34,773 nucleotides of DNA. Origin: Frankiales bacterium. Its GTDB lineage: Bacteria > Actinomycetota > Actinomycetes > Mycobacteriales > SCTD01. The DNA is taken from positions 1-34,773 of the forward strand of contig JAODNA010000161.1 of assembly GCA_025465135.1 (NCBI GenBank). The letters run 5' to 3'. The stretch's first letter is position 1, and each line of letters begins with the position of its first letter. The position numbers were made by a program, and so were the translations under genes. The notes beneath the pieces are model-generated. The model saw only the letters and a program-made list of their open reading frames with translations. It ran no database searches and was not told the origin of the DNA. Shown in pieces: positions 7,554 through 16,246 of the stretch.

Positions 7554-8047
7554 AGGTAGGCCGCCGTCGTACCGCCCAGGGGAACCGGGTCCATGCCGAG
7601 CTTGCGGTGGTCCCAGGAGCGCACCCGCTCGGGATCGACGCGGACAGCGACCCGCTTGTTGAGCATCAGCGCGACGAAGGGCCGCATCTCCTCGGTGTAG
7701 GGCCCGGTGTAGCGCTCCCAGATGCTGACGCCGACCTGCCACAGGGCATCAGCGTCGTCGACGATGACGCCCTGCCCCTCGATCGACACCCCCCGAAGGG
7801 TGTCGTAGGTCTGCCCGTCCTCGACCATGCAGGTCATCCGCGGGTCGCGGCGCAGGTTCTGCGCCTTCTGTGACTTGGCCTTCGTCTCGAACCAGATCTG
7901 ACCGTCGATGACCGCGAACCACATCGCGACGACGTGAGGTGTGCCGGTCGGCCCGTTGGTCGCCATCGTCGCCGTCCGGCTGCGCTCGACGAACGTCGTG
8001 ATCTCGTCGTCGGTCATCGTGATCTGCGCGCGCTGGTTGACCCCCAT
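7550..8047 (-). CDS. PPOX-class split-barrel oxidoreductase (flavin or F420)
   Basis: 165 residues from ATG 8047. It shows the pyridoxamine-phosphate-oxidase-like split beta-barrel pattern: RTATMATNGPTGTPHVVAMWF, then IWFETKAKSQKAQNLRRDPR (the strand and phosphate-binding KxxNLRRDPR loop), then a VSIEGQGVIVDD strand. The KAxNLRRDPR signature is common in actinobacterial F420/FMN-binding members. Substrate is unknown. Another in-frame ATG at 8059 exists, but TATGGT ends 7 nt before 8047, pointing to a leaderless message from there. It is divergent from a second split-barrel gene, and the two promoters overlap. Confidence 0.8.
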   Translation of the reverse strand: MGVNQRAQITMTDDEITTFVERSRTATMATNGPTGTPHVVAMWFAVIDGQIWFETKAKSQKAQNLRRDPRMTCMVEDGQTYDTLRGVSIEGQGVIVDDADALWQVGVSIWERYTGPYTEEMRPFVALMLNKRVAVRVDPERVRSWDHRKLGMDPVPLGGTTAAYL

Positions 8048-8054
8048 GCTCGGG

Positions 8055-8064
8055 ACCATAGTCT
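8055..8064. promoter_or_regulatory. Overlapping divergent -10 hexamers sharing TA
   Basis: The 10-bp sequence ACCATAGTCT contains TATGGT on the minus strand (8060-8055) and TAGTCT on the plus strand (8059-8064), overlapping on TA. The minus hexamer ends 7 nt before ATG 8047, the plus hexamer 6 nt before GTG 8071, so both genes could be leaderless products of one symmetric promoter. Confidence 0.5.
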
Positions 8065-8070
8065 CGGGGT

Positions 8071-8613
8071 GTGGGGAAGACGTACGACGGCATCGATGAC
8101 GACCTGGCTGCGTGGCTCACCGCACAGCCGCTCTGGTTCGTCGCCACGGCTCCGCTGGCCGCCGATGGTCATGTCAACGTGTCGCCCCGCGGCCACGACA
8201 CCTTCTCGGTGCTCGGATCGCACCGCGTGGCCTGGGTCGACTACACCGGCAGCGGCATCGAGACGGTCGCGCACCTGCGCGAGAACGGCCGCATCTGCTT
8301 GATGTTCTGCTCCTTCGACCAGCGCCCGAAGATCGTCCGCCTGCACGGCACCGGCACCGTGGCACTGCCGGGCGAGCCGGTCTACGACGAGGTCGTCTCG
8401 CGTCACCCGCCCCACCCGAGCACGCGCGCGGTCGTCGTCGTGGACGTCGAGCGAGTCAGTGCCTCGTGCGGTTTCGGCGTGCCCGTCATGGACCTCATGG
8501 GGGAGCGGGACCTGCTGCGGCTCGGGGCCGAGAAACGCGGCCCCGACGGCCTCGTCGCCTATCGGGCCGACAAGAACGCCGTCAGCATCGACGGGTTGCC
8601 GGGCATGCCGTGA
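8071..8613 (+). CDS. Pyridoxamine 5'-phosphate oxidase family protein
   Basis: 180 residues, GTG start. The split-barrel pattern appears as LWFVATAPLAADGHVNVSPRGHDTF, VAWVDYTGSG, a HLRENGRICLMFCSF segment and KIVRLHGTGTV. These match the PPOX family that binds FMN or related flavins near the dimer interface. The C-terminal 50 residues extend beyond the barrel. The true reaction is unknown; pyridoxal synthesis is unlikely for this subgroup. The stop TGA overlaps the GTG of the cupredoxin lipoprotein gene (GTGA), so the two are co-translated, which hints at a redox theme. It is a divergent neighbour of another split-barrel protein. Confidence 0.82.
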   Translation: MGKTYDGIDDDLAAWLTAQPLWFVATAPLAADGHVNVSPRGHDTFSVLGSHRVAWVDYTGSGIETVAHLRENGRICLMFCSFDQRPKIVRLHGTGTVALPGEPVYDEVVSRHPPHPSTRAVVVVDVERVSASCGFGVPVMDLMGERDLLRLGAEKRGPDGLVAYRADKNAVSIDGLPGMP

Positions 8614-9761
8614 GACCCACGGCAGGCGCGTTCGCCGCGGCGTGCTGCCTCGTCGTGGCCGGCTGCGGTGGTGGCTCACCCACGACCGTGCCCTCGCAGT
8701 CCTTCACGGTTCTCGTCGACGGGCACCAGGCCGACAGCCCCGTCGCCTTCAGCGCGTTCTTCCCGCGGGTCGTGCGGATCCATGCCGGCGACACGGTCGT
8801 GTTCCACCCGCAGTACTCCGGACTGCCGCACACCGTCGCGTTCGGACGCGCGGTCGACCGGGCGCTCGGACGCATCGACGCCATCGCCGCGAGCGACCCG
8901 TCGGCACTGAGCGGCGGACCGCCGCCGGAGTACGCCGCGCTGCCACGGCTGCTGCCCACCGGCCTCGGTGACGTGATCCAGGCAGCGGCACAGCCCTGCG
9001 TCGTCGCGGGAAAGGCGGCGCTCCCGACGAGCGAGGCGTGCCCCAGCCAGCACCTCGAGGAGTACGACGGCTCTCAGCAGCTCGCCACCAGCGGCTGGCT
9101 CGGTGCGGACCAGGACTGGTCGCTGCGCTTCGCGAAGAGCACGAAGCCCGGGACCTACCGCTTCCTCTGCCAGGTGCACGGCCCGGACATGTCCGGCTCG
9201 GTGCGGGTCGTGAAGGCCTCGGTGGCGGTCAAGGACCCCGCTGCTGTGGTGAGCGAAGGAGCCGCGGCTCGCCAGGCGGTGCTGCAGCGGGTGCAGCCAG
9301 GCTTCGCGTTGCTGTCCGAGGCGACCCGCGCCCGTCCGCTGGCCGGGTCGGGCGACCCGTCGGCACCCGACGCCCTCATCGCCGCCTTCGCGCCCCGCGA
9401 CCTCTCCGTTCCGGTCGGTGGGTCGCTCTCGTGGGTCGTGATCGGCACCCACAGCATCGCGTTCAAGGCGCCGCCCGATGCGATCGGCCTGCGCCGTACA
9501 ACGGCGGACGGCGGCGTGCACCTCTCCGAGCTCGCCGAGTTGCCCGCGGGTGGTCCGGGCGCCGGCCCGGCGGTGCAGCAGCCGCCGTCGTTGATCGACG
9601 GCGGCAGCTGGGACGGGCGGGGGTTTCGCAGCTCCGGGATCATCTTCGGCCCGCCACCTCCCCACACGTCGTCGTACCGGCTGCGTTTCACGAAGGCCGG
9701 GCGCTACGCGTTCGTCTGCACCGTCCACCCTGGGATGAGCGGCACCGTCACGGTCCGGTGA
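8610..9761 (+). CDS. Lipoprotein with two cupredoxin domains
   Basis: 383 residues, GTG start in a GTGA overlap. A short lipoprotein signal ends in LVVAGC (Cys19), so the protein should be anchored on the outer face of the membrane. Domain one (about 30-205) has His74 (GLPHTVAF) and the C-terminal loop Cys187-x2-His190-x3-Met194. Domain two (about 255-383) has His281 (GTHSIAF) and Cys370-x2-His373-x2-Met376. Each set is a complete type 1 copper ligand set, as in plastocyanin/azurin folds. Between His74 and Cys187 there is a long insert with two more Cys (130, 144). Likely a periplasmic copper electron carrier or copper-binding protein; its redox partner is unknown. Confidence 0.82.
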   Translation: MRPTAGAFAAACCLVVAGCGGGSPTTVPSQSFTVLVDGHQADSPVAFSAFFPRVVRIHAGDTVVFHPQYSGLPHTVAFGRAVDRALGRIDAIAASDPSALSGGPPPEYAALPRLLPTGLGDVIQAAAQPCVVAGKAALPTSEACPSQHLEEYDGSQQLATSGWLGADQDWSLRFAKSTKPGTYRFLCQVHGPDMSGSVRVVKASVAVKDPAAVVSEGAAARQAVLQRVQPGFALLSEATRARPLAGSGDPSAPDALIAAFAPRDLSVPVGGSLSWVVIGTHSIAFKAPPDAIGLRRTTADGGVHLSELAELPAGGPGAGPAVQQPPSLIDGGSWDGRGFRSSGIIFGPPPPHTSSYRLRFTKAGRYAFVCTVHPGMSGTVTVR

Positions 9762-9774
9762 CCCCCCGTCACCG
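9756..9774 (+). terminator. Hairpin over the stop codon of the cupredoxin gene
   Basis: CGGTGAC (9756-9762) pairs perfectly with GTCACCG (9768-9774) around a CCCCC loop, covering the TGA at 9759-9761. There is no U-tract. It could be a terminator or 3' end stabiliser. Confidence 0.4.
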
Positions 9775-9873
9775 CGCAGAGGACAGGTGGATGTGACATA
9801 GCCGACGGCGTGCGCAGCCCCAGCCAGGGCAAGAACAGGGTGACCCCGTCATCCACTGCTTGGAGTGCCCCTC

Positions 9874-10437
9874 ATGCCTGACGCCAGCCCCGCCCAGGAG
9901 GCCCGCAAGGGCCTGCTCTCATCCGTGACGGGCAAGGCCAAGGAAGTCGCCGGTGCCGTCCTTGGCAACGACTCGCTCGCCGCCGAGGGCCAGCTTCAGC
10001 AGGCCGAGGCTGCCGCCCGCAAGGACGCCAGCGCCCGTGAGGCCGTCGCGCAGGTGGAGGCCCGCGAGGCGGCCGAGAAGCTCGCCCGCGAGGCCGCCAT
10101 CGCCGACCGCCAGCGCGACGCCGTCGAGGATGTCGCCGAGGCCCGTCTGGATGCCACCGACCGGGAGGCCGAGGTCAAGGCTCAGCTCGTCGAGGCTGAC
10201 GTCGCGGCGGAGCGGTCGCTCGCCAAGCGCGAGGCCGAGCTGGAGGCCCAGCAGGAGCTCGAGCGCACGGCCGCGCAGACCCGCCAGCAGCTCGCGGCCG
10301 CCGACCAGCAGGAAGCCACCGCGCGCCGTGAACGCGAGCAGGAAGCTGCCCGCGCCGAGGTGGCCGAGCAAGCCGCTGCCCGGGCCCGCGCCGAGGCCGA
10401 CCGCCTCGCTGCGCAGGCCGACCTGCCCACCGCCTGA
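9874..10437 (+). CDS. Charged coiled-coil protein with CsbD-like N-terminus
   Basis: 187 residues, ATG 9874 with GGAG 8 nt upstream. Residues 10-50 (KGLLSSVTGKAKEVAGAVLGNDSLAAEGQLQQ) resemble the CsbD stress-protein motif with its K-x-KE-x2-G and D-L/S-x2-EG pattern. From about 50 to the end the sequence is a nearly uninterrupted Ala/Glu/Arg/Gln heptad coiled coil without signal peptide or membrane segment. Similar actinobacterial proteins are, as I recall, sometimes labelled 'IF2-family', but no GTPase is present. It could form filaments or bind the cell envelope; function unknown. It is followed after 31 bp by a related coiled-coil gene. Confidence 0.72.
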   Translation: MPDASPAQEARKGLLSSVTGKAKEVAGAVLGNDSLAAEGQLQQAEAAARKDASAREAVAQVEAREAAEKLAREAAIADRQRDAVEDVAEARLDATDREAEVKAQLVEADVAAERSLAKREAELEAQQELERTAAQTRQQLAAADQQEATARREREQEAARAEVAEQAAARARAEADRLAAQADLPTA

Positions 10438-10468
10438 TCCGCCTCCCTGACTGAAGGGCTCCACCTCC

Positions 10469-11140
10469 ATGAACGTGCTCTCCCTCCCCAAGGCCGCTGC
10501 CGCCCTCGAGTACAAGGCGCTGCGCCTGCCCGCCACCCTGCTCGAGAAGCAGGTCGTCGTCCGCTTCCTGGCCGAGGAGAGCGCGCTGCGCCTCGGCTTC
10601 GAGAAGGCCCTCGGCACCCTCGACGCGAAGGCCGGCTCGCTGCTCGGCAACGACGGCCTCGAGAGCCGCGGCCGCGCTCTGCGCCTCCGGTCGCAGGTCC
10701 TCGGCAAGGCGGTCGAGCTCGAGACCAAGGCCGAGGCTCGCAAGGCCAAGGCCGACGCGAAGCTGAAGGCCGAGAAGCAGAGCGCCGAGCAGACCCGCGA
10801 GCAGGCCCGCCGTGCCCAGCGCGACGGCGTCCAGGAGGCCCTCCGCGAGGAGCAGGCCGAGAAGCGCCGGGTCGAGCAGGAGGCGAAGGCCCGTCTGCAG
10901 GCCGAGAAGAAGCGCGTCGAGGACGAGGCTCGCGCGAAGGCTCAGGCGGTGACCGCGCAGCTCGAGGCGCAGGAGCAGCGGATCGACCAGGTCACGAAGG
11001 CTCGTACGGCGGCGCCCAAGGCGCAGCTGTCCGACGCGGTCGCCGAGAAGAAGGCCGCCGACGCCGAGCGTGCGAAGGCCGACCGGCTCGCCAAGCTCGC
11101 TGCCGACGAGAAGGAGACGCGGCGCGCCGCCAGGGGATAG
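10469..11140 (+). CDS. Second coiled-coil protein of the tandem pair
   Basis: 223 residues. A conserved-looking N-terminal region of about 70 residues (MNVLSLPKAAAALEYKALRLPATLLEKQVV ...) is followed by TLDAKAGSLLGNDGLESRGRAL, which shares the G-x2-LGND-x-L-x3-G core with the CsbD-like part of the preceding protein. The rest is a Lys/Glu/Ala/Arg coiled coil rich in EARKAKADAKLKAE-type heptads. No signal peptide or transmembrane helix. The shared module and 31-bp spacing argue that the two genes form one operon and possibly hetero-oligomeric coiled coils. It ends on a TAG inside a hairpin that separates it from the convergent PAP2 gene by 7 bp. Confidence 0.7.
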   Translation: MNVLSLPKAAAALEYKALRLPATLLEKQVVVRFLAEESALRLGFEKALGTLDAKAGSLLGNDGLESRGRALRLRSQVLGKAVELETKAEARKAKADAKLKAEKQSAEQTREQARRAQRDGVQEALREEQAEKRRVEQEAKARLQAEKKRVEDEARAKAQAVTAQLEAQEQRIDQVTKARTAAPKAQLSDAVAEKKAADAERAKADRLAKLAADEKETRRAARG

Positions 11141-11147
11141 CCCCTGG
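11130..11147. terminator. Bidirectional hairpin between convergent genes
   Basis: CCAGGGG (11130-11136) and CCCCTGG (11141-11147) form a perfect 7-bp stem with loop ATAG, overlapping the TAG of the plus-strand gene and abutting the stop of the minus-strand gene. It can serve both directions; no U-tract. Confidence 0.5.
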
Positions 11148-12149
11148 TCACTCCTTGCGTTGCCGGCGGAAGTAGCGGTCGACGCCGTAGACGGATGCGG
11201 CGGCGTAGACGTAGCCGACGAGGATGTCGGTGACGTAGTGCTCCCCGGCGTATACGAGGGTGAGAAGCATGGCTCCCACGTAGGTGCCGAGCAGGATGCG
11301 CGTCCGGGCCCGTACGAGGGGCCAGGCGAACAGCAGCAGCATCATCGGGATCGCGCCGTGCAGTGAGGGCATCGCCGCGACGCGGTTGGAGTAGGCCGCC
11401 CCGCGCTCGACCGCGGAGTTGACCGTATGGCCGCCGAGCGCCTTCAGGGTGTCGGGCACGACCCGCGCGACGTCGGGAAGTGAGTGGTTGGCCGGCAGCC
11501 CGGCCATCCACGGCGGCGCTGCCGGGAAGAGCGCGTAGGTGATGAGGGTGATGACTGTCAGGGTCACCAGGGTCCAGACGTAGCGGCGAAAGAGGCGGTA
11601 GCTCAGCGCCCAGAGCAGCACCGCCACCCCGAGCGAGACGAAGAAGTGCGAGAAGTAGACCGGTACGGCGACGACGTCCCACCAGTGCAGGTGACCGGCC
11701 GTGTAGAAGTGCTGCTGCAGCCAGACCGTCGGGACGTGCCCGCCGAACAGCAGCCGATCGCCCTGGATGGGCTCCGTCAGGTGAGCCTTGGTGGTCACCG
11801 CGGGGTTCACCAGGTCCGCCTGCAGCGTCGGCAGGTGCGCAAGCCGGGCGCCGATCTTCGGCGCGAACCCGCGGAGCAGGTCGTAGGCGAAGAGCACCGC
11901 GAACAGCGGCAGCCAGTCACGAAGGACCGCGCGGCCCCACACCCGGACGTTGCCGGCGCAGGCGGCGAGCAGGAAGAGCAGGACCCATCCGGTGAGCACC
12001 TCACGCCCGGTCGGGAAGCCGAAGACCGCGGCCACCCCTGCGAACAGGAGGGTCACCAGCACGAGGAGCTGGCGCCGTCGTACCCGCTCCACGGGCCCCG
12101 CGCTGCGCCACGGGGACTCCAGGTGCCCCCGTATTGCCGTGTCGGTCAT
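11148..12149 (-). CDS. PAP2-superfamily membrane phosphatase/phosphotransferase
   Basis: 333 residues with about seven hydrophobic helices. The PAP2 catalytic motifs lie in the C-terminal third: AAMPSLHGAIPMM (motif 2, His) and GEHYVTDILVG (motif 3, HxxxD). An extra conserved-looking loop, LFPAAPPWMAG, precedes them; this APPW pattern recalls inositol-phosphorylceramide-synthase/AUR1-like proteins, so lipid phosphate transfer or hydrolysis at the outer membrane face is likely. The ATG at 12149 is chosen because TACGCT ends 7 nt upstream; the open frame extends further but through the divergent leuS leader. Single gene facing the coiled-coil pair. Confidence 0.82.
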   Translation of the reverse strand: MTDTAIRGHLESPWRSAGPVERVRRRQLLVLVTLLFAGVAAVFGFPTGREVLTGWVLLFLLAACAGNVRVWGRAVLRDWLPLFAVLFAYDLLRGFAPKIGARLAHLPTLQADLVNPAVTTKAHLTEPIQGDRLLFGGHVPTVWLQQHFYTAGHLHWWDVVAVPVYFSHFFVSLGVAVLLWALSYRLFRRYVWTLVTLTVITLITYALFPAAPPWMAGLPANHSLPDVARVVPDTLKALGGHTVNSAVERGAAYSNRVAAMPSLHGAIPMMLLLFAWPLVRARTRILLGTYVGAMLLTLVYAGEHYVTDILVGYVYAAASVYGVDRYFRRQRKE

Positions 12150-12156
12150 CGCGATC

Positions 12157-12166
12157 AGCGTAGGAT
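12157..12166. promoter_or_regulatory. Symmetric divergent promoter for PAP2 gene and leuS leader
   Basis: AGCGTAGGAT holds TACGCT on the minus strand (12162-12157), 7 nt before ATG 12149, and TAGGAT on the plus strand (12161-12166), 6 nt before ATG 12173. The two -10 elements share TA. TAGGAT is a near-ideal actinobacterial -10. No good -35 is visible on either side. Confidence 0.55.
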
Positions 12167-12172
12167 GCCCGC

Positions 12173-12214
12173 ATGAGCTGCCACACCGCCCTGCTCCTTC
12201 CCGGGCCGCGCTGA
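12173..12214 (+). CDS. Putative leucine-sensing leader peptide of leuS
   Basis: A 13-residue open frame (MSCHTALLLPGPR) with three consecutive Leu codons CTG CTC CTT at 12191-12199. It starts 6 nt after the TAGGAT hexamer and so may be translated from a leaderless end. Its last codons run into the left arm of a perfect hairpin that precedes a terminator and leuS. This is the classical arrangement for ribosome-mediated attenuation by leucyl-tRNA; leader peptides before leuS have been predicted in Streptomyces. Confidence 0.6.
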   Translation: MSCHTALLLPGPR

Positions 12215-12266
12215 CCAGGAGTCCTGTCAGCGCGGCGCCCTCGTGATGCACGGGGGCTTCTTCTTT
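12205..12266 (+). promoter_or_regulatory. leuS attenuator: pause hairpin plus U-rich terminator
   Basis: Hairpin one is GCCGCGCTGAC (12205-12215) paired perfectly with GTCAGCGCGGC (12226-12236) around a 10-nt loop. Hairpin two is GCCCTCGTG (12237-12245), loop ATG, CACGGGGGC (12249-12257), a 9-bp stem with one G-U pair, followed by TTCTTCTTT (12258-12266), unusual for U-richness in this GC-rich sequence and a good intrinsic terminator. leuS begins 26 bp later. A ribosome stalled on the Leu codons would cover the left arm of hairpin one. I could not define a convincing antiterminator pairing. Confidence 0.6.
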
Positions 12267-12292
12267 GTCCGGGACCGAACGAGGGGACAGCG

Positions 12293-14773
<2,481 letters not shown>

Positions 14774-14783
14774 CCTGCACCCC

Positions 14784-15629
14784 ATGAGCCGGGTTGCCGT
14801 CGTCACGGACAGCACGGCGTACCTGCCCGAGGGCATCGCGGCCAAGCACGAGATCGGCGTGGTGCCGCTGCATGTCGTGCTCGGGCTGCGCAGCGGCACC
14901 GAGGGCATCCAGGTCGCCCCTGCCGATGTGGCGTCTGCCCTCACCGAGCGCCGCGTCGACGTCTCGACCTCGCGGCCCACGCCGTCGGAGTTCGCCGCCG
15001 CCTACCGCGAGTGCGGCTGCCCGTGCATCGTGTCGGTGCATCTGTCCGGAGCCCTTTCCGGCACGGTGGAGGCCGCCCGTCTCGGAGCGGAGGAAGTGCT
15101 CGCCGAGGGGATCGAGGTGCGCGTCGTCGACAGCGGCACCATCGCGATGGGTCTCGGGTTCGCGGTCATCGCTGCCGCGGAAGCCGCCACGTCGGGTGCC
15201 GACGTCGATGCGGTCGAGGCCGCTGCGACGAAGACCGCCGCGGCGACCGAGACGCTGTTCTACGTCGACACGCTCGAGCACCTGCGCCGCGGCGGCCGGA
15301 TCGGCGCGGCAGCGGCGTTGTTCGGCACGGCGCTTGCCGTGAAGCCCTTGCTGCACGTCGTCGACGGCCGCATCGCGCCGCTCGAGAAGGTCCGTACGGC
15401 GAGCAAGGCGCTGGCCCGGCTCGAGGACCTCGCGGTCGGAATCGCTGGGGACGACGCCGTGGACCTCGCAGTGCACCACCTGGCCGCGCCGGACAAGGCG
15501 GGCGCGCTCGCCGACCGCCTCCGGGCACGGGTCACCGGCCTGGCGTCCCTGCACGTCTCCGAGGTCGGCGCCGTCGTCGGCGCACACGTCGGCCCGGGCC
15601 TGCTCGGAGTCGTGGTCTCCCGCCGGTGA
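14784..15629 (+). CDS. DegV family fatty-acid-binding protein
   Basis: 281 residues. It opens with AVVTDSTAYLP, the DegV signature around the DST motif, then has SRPTPSEF, SVHLSGALSGT and VVDSGTIAMGLG. The second half carries TLEHLRRGGRI and KPLLHVVDGRI, also family hallmarks. DegV proteins bind a fatty acid in the cleft between two domains; some (FakB) present it to a fatty acid kinase, but no fakA is in this window. The TGA overlaps the GTG of plsY (GTGA), and plsY uses acyl-phosphate made by such kinases, so the pair suggests a shared role in phospholipid acyl supply; this is inference. Confidence 0.93.
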   Translation: MSRVAVVTDSTAYLPEGIAAKHEIGVVPLHVVLGLRSGTEGIQVAPADVASALTERRVDVSTSRPTPSEFAAAYRECGCPCIVSVHLSGALSGTVEAARLGAEEVLAEGIEVRVVDSGTIAMGLGFAVIAAAEAATSGADVDAVEAAATKTAAATETLFYVDTLEHLRRGGRIGAAAALFGTALAVKPLLHVVDGRIAPLEKVRTASKALARLEDLAVGIAGDDAVDLAVHHLAAPDKAGALADRLRARVTGLASLHVSEVGAVVGAHVGPGLLGVVVSRR

Positions 15630-16171
15630 TCGTCGTCGCGGGCCTCCTGGGCTACCTCATCGGCGCGGTCTCACCGGCCACGTTCCTCGCGCGCCGCCGC
15701 GGCGTCGACCTGCGCGGCATCGGTTCGGGCAACCCCGGAGCGTCGAACGCCGGTCGCGCCCTCGGCCGTCGTACCGGTGTCGTCGTCGCGCTGCTCGACG
15801 TGCTCAAGGGCCTGGTCGTCGCGGCGGGCTTCGGGATGGTGGACCACCGGGCCGGACTCGTGGCGGGGGTCGCTGCCGTGCTCGGTCATGTGACCTCGCC
15901 GTTCCTGCGCGGGCGGGGCGGCAAGGGGGTCGCGACCGCACTGGGCGCGGTGCTCGGCTCACACCCGCTGTGGGCACCCGTCGTGCTGCTCGTCTGGGTG
16001 CTGGTGCTCGGGGCGTCCCGTTGGATCGCTCTTGCCTCGGTCGTCGCCGCTGCGTCGATCCTCGTCATCGCCGCGGTCGTGGGCGAGGACGTCGTGTGGG
16101 CCGCTGCGCTCGCGGTCGTCGTCGTCGTACGCCACCAGACGAACTTCATGCGTCGCCTCGCGCGCAGCTGA
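15626..16171 (+). CDS. plsY: Glycerol-3-phosphate acyltransferase PlsY
   Basis: 181 residues, GTG start overlapping degV. The protein has about five membrane helices and the three PlsY motifs: GSGNPGASNAGRALG near residue 31, the glycine-rich LGHVTSPFLRGRGGKGVAT near 83-101, and a C-terminal RHQTNFMRRL. It transfers the acyl group of acyl-phosphate to glycerol-3-phosphate, the first step of phospholipid synthesis, at the membrane. The GTG is supported by translational coupling and by the hydrophobic helix VIVVAGLLGYLIGAVSP starting immediately. It ends 75 bp before comEA. Confidence 0.92.
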   Translation: MIVVAGLLGYLIGAVSPATFLARRRGVDLRGIGSGNPGASNAGRALGRRTGVVVALLDVLKGLVVAAGFGMVDHRAGLVAGVAAVLGHVTSPFLRGRGGKGVATALGAVLGSHPLWAPVVLLVWVLVLGASRWIALASVVAAASILVIAAVVGEDVVWAAALAVVVVVRHQTNFMRRLARS

Positions 16172-16234
16172 TCCACAGGCCGGCTGCTCACCCACAGGAC
16201 GACCGTCGGCGCGCTGCAGGGGCGTCGTTGTTCC

Positions 16235-16240
16235 TAGCGT
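16235..16240 (+). promoter_or_regulatory. -10 hexamer TAGCGT before comEA
   Basis: TAGCGT ends 6 nt before GTG 16247; no ribosome-binding site is present. Probable leaderless promoter of the comEA-comEC-holA run. Confidence 0.4.
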
Positions 16241-16246
16241 CCGGCT

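Noticed and set aside
9874-11140. Translation initiation factor IF-2 annotation for the coiled-coil genes
   Set aside because: No GTPase motifs or IF-2 domains; only low-complexity coiled coil resembles the IF-2 N-terminus.
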